A stretch of DNA of 64,000 nucleotides. Source: Myxococcus virescens. GTDB lineage: Bacteria; Myxococcota; Myxococcia; Myxococcales; Myxococcaceae. This document shows positions 59,001 through 64,000 of the stretch, one piece after another. A model generated the notes under the pieces. The model was not told the DNA's origin and ran no database searches. It saw only the letters and a program-made list of their open reading frames with translations. Both the position numbers and the translations under genes were made by a program. The stretch is taken from the NCBI RefSeq assembly GCF_900101905.1, contig NZ_FNAJ01000003.1, positions 434,001 to 498,000 of the forward strand. The letters are read 5' to 3'. How positions within the stretch are numbered: position 1 is the first letter of the stretch; the number at the start of each line of letters is the position of its first letter.

Positions 59001-61840
59001 CCATCCTTCACCGCCACCGTGGAGCGGCCCTCACGCACCGGGCGCAGGTAGCGCTGGTAACGCTCGTAGCCCTCGTTCTCGTCGTAGAAGGAGCCGTACT
59101 CCTCCTCCAGGCGCAGGAACTCCACGTCCACCGTCTTGGGCGTCTTGTCCGAGGCGGCCAGCAGCTTGCCGTCCCAGTCCACCACCACGCCCTTCACCGT
59201 GAAGGGCTTGCCGGCCTTCACCTTGCCCGTGCTGCCCTGGAGGCCCACGTAGTACGCCTCCGGGTGCACCGGCACCGTCACGCTGCCCAGAGTGGAACGG
59301 CCGCTGCCCGACTCGAAGACGCTGGCCAGCGCGCTCAGCGCCCCGGCGCCCCGCAGGGCCCCCATGGCGCCCTGGGCTGGGCAACGAAGGACGGCCTGTC
59401 CCTTCGCGTCCAGCGTGCCCTGCACCTGGCCCAGCGTGACGGGGCGGGGCTCGCTGCCGTCCTGGCGCCACAGCCCGTAGGCGTACTGCGCGTTCTCCTT
59501 CGGCTTGAAGGCGGACGGAATCAGCCGGCACGTCAGCTCCACCGGGCTGCCCTCCGCCGAGCCGCCGAAGAGGTACGCGGCCTCCACGCCCACCGGGACT
59601 TCGTCCCCCTGGAGGTAGCCGGCCTGCTCCGTGCGCGCCTCCACCTTCATGCGCTCCGGGACGAACTCCTCCACGCTGACGGAGTAGATTGCCACTTCGC
59701 GGTCCGCCACGTTCAGCACCACGCGGTAGCTGCCCGTGTCCTGGAATGATTCGAAGGGCAGGTCCAGCGTCACCAGGCCCGCCTCGTTCGTCTTCAGCGA
59801 CACCTTCTTCAGCTCACGCTCACGCGGGTCCACCACCACCAGCTCCACGGGCATGCCCGCCGGCGGCGCCTTGTCATCCTGGCCCCGCAGCACCGCGGCG
59901 ATGTGGGCCGTGTCGCCCGGGCGGTACACGCCCCGGTCCGACCACACCGACGCGCGGTAGGCCTTCTCCGAACGGTAGGGCTCGCCATGCACGTCCGCGT
60001 TGGCAATCTCCGTCTTCAGCTCGCTGTACTTGAGGTACGTCAGCTCCTCGCCGTCACGGGCGATGAGCGCGAAGGGCGCGCTGTCGTCGACGCCGGGCGC
60101 GGGCACCTGGAGCCGGCAGCCATCCGCCGCCACCGTGGTGCAGCGGGCCACCGACTCGCCGCTCTTCTTCACCAGGGAGACCTCCACGCCCGACAGCGGC
60201 TCGGTGCTCTCGATGCCCAGCGCCCACACCCAGACCTCACCGGCGCCGCTGGAGCCCGGCGCGGCCTCACCGCGCTTGGCCACCAGGCTCAGGTTGGTGA
60301 GGAGGATGCGGCTGGCCGCCACGTGGTGGCTCTGCTTCGCGGTGATTTCCACCAGGCCCTTCGTGTTCGCCGGCACCAGGCTGGCCACGTCCACGTAGGT
60401 GGTCGCCAGCGTGTCCGGTTGCGACTTGAGCGCCAGCGTCCGCTTCGCCACCACGTTGGAGGTGCGCTCGTCCGCGCGCTCGCGGTAGTCGTCGCTCATC
60501 CAGAAGACGAGGTTCTCCGGCGGCACGTTGCGGACGGTGAGCTCCACCGAGTCCAGGTTGAGGTGCTGCAACGGCAGGTTGCGCCACGCGCTGCGCGGCA
60601 GGTAGCGGCCGGAGGTGGCGAAGGACAGCTGCGGCGAGCGCGCGGGGACGGCGAAGGCCTCCTCGTAGGTGGCCAGCAGCATGCCGCCGCCCACCGAGGT
60701 CGTGCCCGCGTCGATGCGCAGCGCGTAGGAGCCGCGCTTGAAGTCACCGAAGATGCGGAAGCCGCGGCGGGACGGCGCGACGGAGACCTTGACGGCGGGC
60801 GTCAGGTGGATGGCCTCCGCGGCGACGCCGTCATCCAGCGTGCAGCCCTTGTTGCGGTGGTCCCAGTAGTACGGGTCATACCCTTCCGTCTCGCGCGGGG
60901 AGGGCGGCTCGGCGCCGTCCACGTCCCGGCAGCTCACCTCGATGTAGAAGCCCGTGGCCCCCTGCTCCACCGAGGCGCGGGTGATGTCCATGCGCTTGCC
61001 GGCGCGGAGCTCGAACGCGCTGCGCGCGGCGGGGGCCGTCGCCTTCGCCTGCGACGCGGCGGGCAGGCCCGCCTGGAGGCTGAAGTCGACCGTGCGGCCC
61101 TGCTTGAGCAGCCCGCTGGTCAGCTGCGCGCTGACGACGTTGCGCGTGGTGGGAAGGGTGCGCCACTTCACGTCACCCACGGCCTGCCCACCCACCCGGA
61201 AGCCCGCACGCGAGCGCACCGCGGCGATATCCACGGGACCGGAGAAGACGACCTCCACCTCCACGCGGCCCTTCACCGTGTCGAGCTGACGCGGCACCAT
61301 CCGGACGAACTGGAAGGGCGGCGTGGTGAACGTGTGCGACCAGTCCCCCACCGCGGCCGGCTTCACCACGCCCGAATCCAGCCCGACCGACGCCAGCGAG
61401 ACGGCGTACTTCGTGTCGAAGGCGAAGCCCGCCCCCGACGGCTTGAAGGTCAGCGTGGACGGGGAGGACCAGGAGAGGCTGCCCGGCACCTCCGGAGTGA
61501 TGGTCACGACGGTGTCCTTCAACACCGAGCCATCGTTGGGGCGCACCTCCCGCGGGAACTCGATGACGATGTCCTGCGGCAGCACGTCGTTGGTGGAGAC
61601 CGCGCGGACGACGGGCGTCAGCAGCTCGGGCGCGGGGGGCGTCGGCGCCTGCGCCACGGCCGTCCCCGAGTCCGCCGGCTGCGCGGCGACGGGCGCCTGG
61701 GGCTGCGACGCGGGCGGCTCGGTGGACTCCGGTTCCTTCTTGCAGCCTGCGAGCGTGGCGCTCACCAACATGGCCGCGAGGAGCCAGCGCGAGCGTTTCG
61801 CCCACGTTGGCCGCTGCGTGACGACGGACTGCGAACCCAT
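56099..61840 (-). CDS. Bacterial alpha-2-macroglobulin lipoprotein (YfhM/YfaS family) with intact thioester
   Basis: A 1913-aa protein starting at an ATG behind GGAGGAAT. Lipobox LAGC near residue 30. It has the family plan of many macroglobulin beta domains, a thioester domain with CVEQ at 1430-1433, and the C-terminal receptor-type domain. CVEQ is the same as or near the CGEQ/CLEQ motif that forms the internal thioester to trap attacking proteases. The protein should be in the periplasm, anchored in a membrane. In E. coli yfhM and pbpC lie together; here a PLD-like gene interrupts, but the functional pair (protease trap with wall repair) is conserved. Confidence 0.93.
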   Translation of the reverse strand: MGSQSVVTQRPTWAKRSRWLLAAMLVSATLAGCKKEPESTEPPASQPQAPVAAQPADSGTAVAQAPTPPAPELLTPVVRAVSTNDVLPQDIVIEFPREVRPNDGSVLKDTVVTITPEVPGSLSWSSPSTLTFKPSGAGFAFDTKYAVSLASVGLDSGVVKPAAVGDWSHTFTTPPFQFVRMVPRQLDTVKGRVEVEVVFSGPVDIAAVRSRAGFRVGGQAVGDVKWRTLPTTRNVVSAQLTSGLLKQGRTVDFSLQAGLPAASQAKATAPAARSAFELRAGKRMDITRASVEQGATGFYIEVSCRDVDGAEPPSPRETEGYDPYYWDHRNKGCTLDDGVAAEAIHLTPAVKVSVAPSRRGFRIFGDFKRGSYALRIDAGTTSVGGGMLLATYEEAFAVPARSPQLSFATSGRYLPRSAWRNLPLQHLNLDSVELTVRNVPPENLVFWMSDDYRERADERTSNVVAKRTLALKSQPDTLATTYVDVASLVPANTKGLVEITAKQSHHVAASRILLTNLSLVAKRGEAAPGSSGAGEVWVWALGIESTEPLSGVEVSLVKKSGESVARCTTVAADGCRLQVPAPGVDDSAPFALIARDGEELTYLKYSELKTEIANADVHGEPYRSEKAYRASVWSDRGVYRPGDTAHIAAVLRGQDDKAPPAGMPVELVVVDPRERELKKVSLKTNEAGLVTLDLPFESFQDTGSYRVVLNVADREVAIYSVSVEEFVPERMKVEARTEQAGYLQGDEVPVGVEAAYLFGGSAEGSPVELTCRLIPSAFKPKENAQYAYGLWRQDGSEPRPVTLGQVQGTLDAKGQAVLRCPAQGAMGALRGAGALSALASVFESGSGRSTLGSVTVPVHPEAYYVGLQGSTGKVKAGKPFTVKGVVVDWDGKLLAASDKTPKTVDVEFLRLEEEYGSFYDENEGYERYQRYLRPVREGRSTVAVKDGRFSLDVTPGADSAGYIVRVRSGGAQTDLELEGEGRYYWWGEGSRVDQTPRPLKPTSLELALPAKGRVGQAITVKVKSPYKGRMLFTAETDRVLASHWVAVEPGEVTWSFTPSAFAPNVYVSAFLVKDPHLESAEAFMPDRAFGVGSVTLEPVEYTQSVTMNVPKEVRSNDTLTVDLELGPQEGPTFATIAVVDEGILSLTRFQSPDPQKQLFTRRALGVETYETLGWTLLVPPGGASRSTGGDGEGGADGRVQPVKPVALWSGLLPVPANGKLRVPFKLPQYRGAVRVMAVTAGPQRIGRASAQVLVRDPLVLQTTLPRFLTQHDEIQVPVFVTNLSGKAQDVKVTLNAESLPVPGLVMPAAATSPLQLLGKSEGTARVADGKSHTFVFQARAVQAVGAARLSVTVEGGGYTSSESLDVPLSPAGPRERLVQQIELAQGTTDVSQYLQGWVPTTERSTLWVTANPYARSLQHLAYLARYPYGCVEQTTSATRPLLYVSELVNDVDPTLTGGGTVGDMVLSGINRILAMQTPSGGFGYWPGATEPVGWGSAYATHMLLDAQKLKYPVPQDRLNDALTWMSTELNKFESRQGRDDMYTDSAEAYMHYVLSVAGKGRKARVQKMVDALAERAKKKALTGEEQERDYMLKASLWLSGDRRYEKELRNPDLSPVTEERKNDWSFYSDRRRRGFMLSTFQDLFGKDAAGEPLARMVAESLQAHSSGWYTTQELVWGITGLGKRLQGTSTQFSAPVLKADGKVMTPVQDKTVRSSDRTWSLARASERQGLQLEVTSKDEGRLYLVLSSEGVRSDSKPRTGGEGLALTRTWRKLDGTVLAMGQAPVALADLVYVELEIRNTTGERVQNIALVDRLPAGWEIENARLGRGGSTDWVDPASLWSADYVNIRDDRMEVFGSLGPREAKKVVYAVRAVTAGAFTLPSAEAEAMYDPRLWAREPGRTIQVSGPWKDNLL

Positions 61841-62107
61841 GATTCCTCCAGAAGATGACGCGTGTTCTTCACAAGGCGTGCCGGACGGGGACACGCCGAG
61901 GAAGAGAGGGCTGTGGTCAGGCGCCCGCGGCTCTGACGCGTCCCCCGCGCGTCAGCGGACCCGCAGGGTGTCCAGGGAGCCACACCGTCCGTGGCTCCTG
62001 GACGCCTGCGAAGGCTTTCGAGGCCCCCAGGCTAGCGGAGTCCGCGACGCGGCGGGACCTCCATCCGCGGTCCTCAGGCTGCGAGAAACCGCTAAGGTGC
62101 CCCGCGC

Positions 62108-62830
62108 ATGGTGCTGCCCGTCCGATTCGTCCTCATGCGCCCCCGCAACGCGGAAAACCTGGGCGCCGCCGCCCGGGCCTTGAAGAACTGCGGCCTGTCC
62201 GACTGGGTCTGGGTCCGCCCGGAGGTGGAGGATTTGGAGCCGGCGCGAAGGCTCGCCGTCCACGCCGGGGACGTGCTGGACGCGGCACGGCGCGCGGACA
62301 CGCTGGAAGAGGCCGTGGCTGACTGTGTCTGGGTGGTGGGGACCAGCTCGCGCAAGGTCGAAGGCAAGCGCCGGCTTCCCCCGCGCGCGGTGGGTGAGGA
62401 GCTGGTGGCCCGGGCGCCCCAAGGGCCCGTGGCGCTCGTCTTCGGTGACGAGCGCAGTGGACTCACCAACGCGGAGGTGGAGCGCGTGCACGACCTGTCC
62501 GCCGTGCCGACCGCGCCCGAACAGCCCTCCATCAACCTGGCGCAGGCCGTGCTGCTGTACGCCTACGAGGTCCGCGTGGCGATGCTGGAGGCCGCCGCCA
62601 CGCCGCCCGGCCCGCTGCCCGCGGCGGCCACGGACGCGGAGCTCGCGCAGGTGGAGTCCACGCTGGAATCCATCCTCACGACGGGAGGCTTCCTCGTGGA
62701 CGCCCAGCCGGGCCGCACGGCGGTGCGGGACTTGTTCGCACCGCTGCGGCGCTCACGGCTGACGCGGAAGGAAGCCCGCTTGTGGCTGGCCGCGCTGCAC
62801 AGCCTCCGCAAGCGTCAGCCCGCGCCCTAG
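62108..62830 (+). CDS. TrmJ-like RNA ribose methyltransferase (SpoU/TrmH fold)
   Basis: A 240-aa protein. The knotted SpoU fold motifs are readable: MRPRNAENLGAAARALKN, then VFGDERSGLTNAEVERV, then SINLAQAVLLYAYEV (motifs 1 to 3). The C-terminal about 70 residues are a helical extension, as in TrmJ. The TrmJ family methylates the 2'-OH of position 32 in tRNA. The stop overlaps the convergent small gene by 4 bases. Confidence 0.88.
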   Translation: MVLPVRFVLMRPRNAENLGAAARALKNCGLSDWVWVRPEVEDLEPARRLAVHAGDVLDAARRADTLEEAVADCVWVVGTSSRKVEGKRRLPPRAVGEELVARAPQGPVALVFGDERSGLTNAEVERVHDLSAVPTAPEQPSINLAQAVLLYAYEVRVAMLEAAATPPGPLPAAATDAELAQVESTLESILTTGGFLVDAQPGRTAVRDLFAPLRRSRLTRKEARLWLAALHSLRKRQPAP

Positions 62831-63087
62831 ACGGAGCGCGGTTTCTGGGGCAGCCCCGTCCCCTTCCCCACGCCAATCCCCCCGGAGCCGGACGTCGGCG
62901 GCCCCTTGCGCCCCGCCATGCGCACCGCGCCCCAGGCGAGGACAGCGGCGGCCACGACCAGCAGCAGGACCCACAGCCACGTGGATTGGGCGGGCGCGGG
63001 CTCCCCGGCGATGGGCACCCGCGCCCGTGACTGGGCGAGCGCGAGAACGGGGACCAGGAGCGTCAGGTATGGAATCCGGGTGCGCAT
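62827..63087 (-). CDS. Small membrane protein, 86 aa
   Basis: An 86-aa protein with a signal-like hydrophobic N-terminus (PYLTLLVPVLALAQ) and a second membrane helix (STWLWVLLLVVAAAVLAWGAV, about 35-55). The tail is Gly/Pro/Lys-rich. It has no recognised family. It overlaps the methyltransferase gene by 4 bases tail to tail. Confidence 0.6.
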   Translation of the reverse strand: MRTRIPYLTLLVPVLALAQSRARVPIAGEPAPAQSTWLWVLLLVVAAAVLAWGAVRMAGRKGPPTSGSGGIGVGKGTGLPQKPRSV

Positions 63088-63270
63088 GTTCGGAAGGTGT
63101 CCACCGACGCACGTTCCTGCCCGTCATCCCGAAGGGCCACGCCGGCCGCGTGGACGCAGACCGGCCGGCCGGGCGGCCCCCCGTTCACGCGGCTTCACCG
63201 CGACAGCGCCTCCTGGGCCCGTTCAACTCCCGCCCCCGCCCGAGGCCCGGCCGGGTACAGTGCCGCGCCC

Positions 63271-64000
63271 ATGCCTCGCAAGCCCGACAAGCCGAAGCCG
63301 CCGCCGCAACACAAACGCTGGGAGGGCAAGGAGAAGCCGGACTGGCTGTCGCGCGCGCTGGCCCGCGCGGGCATCTTTCCCCAGAAGGAAGCGGAGGACG
63401 CCATCCGCGCCGGCCGCGTCAGCATCAACGGCCGCGTGGCGAAGATGGCGCTGACGCCCGTGCCGCCGGGCGCCACCGTGAAAGTGGACGGCCTCGTCGT
63501 GTCCCTGGAGGCCCCGCCCACGCGGGTGCTGGCCTTCCACAAGCCCGCGGGCCTGCTGTCCTCCACGGAGCGGCAACACCGCACCGGCACCGTCTTCGAG
63601 GCGCTGCTGCCCCAGCTCCCACCGGAGCTGGCGGGATACACGTGGCACGCCGTGGGCCGCCTGGACGTGGATTCCACGGGCCTGCTGCTCTTCACCAACG
63701 ACGACAAGCTGGTGGCCCACGCCACGTCCCCGGACGCGCACCTGCCCAAGCGGTACGTGGCCACCGTCTTCAGCACCGCGAGCGACGAGCGGGTGGAGCC
63801 CCTGCGCCGAGGCATGACGTTGGATGATGGCCCTGCCCGCCCCGCGAAGGTGAACGTGCGGGACGAGCACACGGTGGAGGTGACGCTCACGGAAGGCCGG
63901 CACCACCAGGTGAAGCGGATGCTCGGCGCCGTGGGCCTGCCCGTGCGCGCGCTGCACCGCGAGGCCGTTGGCGGCGTGGACCTGGAAGGCATCCCCGAAG
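63271..64000 (+). CDS. RsuA/RluB-type pseudouridine synthase, 3' end beyond window
   Basis: 243 codons are visible from the ATG at 63271; the gene continues past the right edge. A basic Pro/Lys N-terminus is followed by an S4 RNA-binding domain (about 24-75, with LSRALARAGIFPQKEAEDAI). The catalytic domain starts at about 88 with AFHKPAGLLSS and the active-site GRLDVDSTGLLLFTND (Asp133-type residue in RLDVDS). A GRHHQVKRML signature follows. The family makes pseudouridine in 16S or 23S rRNA. Confidence 0.9.
   Translation, partial: MPRKPDKPKPPPQHKRWEGKEKPDWLSRALARAGIFPQKEAEDAIRAGRVSINGRVAKMALTPVPPGATVKVDGLVVSLEAPPTRVLAFHKPAGLLSSTERQHRTGTVFEALLPQLPPELAGYTWHAVGRLDVDSTGLLLFTNDDKLVAHATSPDAHLPKRYVATVFSTASDERVEPLRRGMTLDDGPARPAKVNVRDEHTVEVTLTEGRHHQVKRMLGAVGLPVRALHREAVGGVDLEGIPE

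Overview
The window is GC-rich DNA with dense, closely packed genes. It has many lipoproteins with an acidic or proline-rich linker after the lipobox cysteine, and TPR, FHA and HEAT proteins. It has CotH, LVIVD-propeller and alpha-2-macroglobulin proteins as well. This style fits the Myxococcota, most probably Myxococcus or a close relative; that is an inference from gene content and base composition, not from a marker gene. No rRNA, tRNA, CRISPR array, insertion sequence or prophage was seen. No gene-free stretch exceeds 300 bases.

Layout. (1) 1-9690 is a chromosomal flank: a metallophosphatase lipoprotein cut by the window edge, a coiled-coil membrane protein, an MFS-HEAT-cyclic-nucleotide-binding fusion, an RDD protein, a small outer-membrane beta-barrel, a TPR lipoprotein and a tail-anchored double-FHA protein. 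(2) 9777-34055 is a non-flagellar type III secretion (T3SS) locus, almost all on the minus strand. Read 5' to 3' on that strand it has a 91-aa protein, a filament- or translocator-like protein, a TPR protein, a small protein, a FliA/WhiG-type sigma factor and SctI (rod). These are followed by SctJ, a FliG-like protein, SctL, SctN, SctO, SctP, SctQ, a FliO-like protein, SctR, SctS, SctT and SctU. Next come a second free SctU C-terminal domain, three unknown proteins, three SycD-type chaperones, a DUF1521 (autocleavage) effector candidate and finally SctV. Two almost identical needle-like 74-aa genes lie on the opposite strand among the substrate and chaperone genes. (3) 34321-42236 holds a secreted Gly-rich protein, then an operon of a GbsR/MarR regulator, ABC ATPase, two FtsX/LolC-type permeases, a LolA-like protein and an outer-membrane barrel. 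(4) 42417-64000 holds a repeat-rich secreted protein, an EAL phosphodiesterase, an LVIVD lipoprotein, a 1238-aa metalloprotease-propeller-barrel fusion, a small membrane protein and a CotH lipoprotein. It continues with PBP1C, a phospholipase D-like protein, an alpha-2-macroglobulin, a TrmJ-like methyltransferase, a small membrane protein and a pseudouridine synthase cut by the right edge.

How it works together. The T3SS genes follow the flagellar fli order (F-G-H-I-J-K-M/N-O-P-Q-R-FlhB) and keep two parts that host-targeted T3SSs normally lack or have changed beyond recognition: a FliO-like protein and a protein that reads like FliG. A flagellar-type sigma factor sits inside the locus, and exact GCCGATAA elements (the sigma-28 -10 sequence) lie upstream of two of its minus-strand genes. 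No secretin (SctC) and no classical SctD are present. An atypical 'needle-less' T3SS-like apparatus has been described in Myxococcus xanthus predation (recalled, not checked), and this is probably that locus or its orthologue. That would make the rod-like and duplicated needle-like genes seen here the most interesting part of the window, together with the putative self-cleaving effector.
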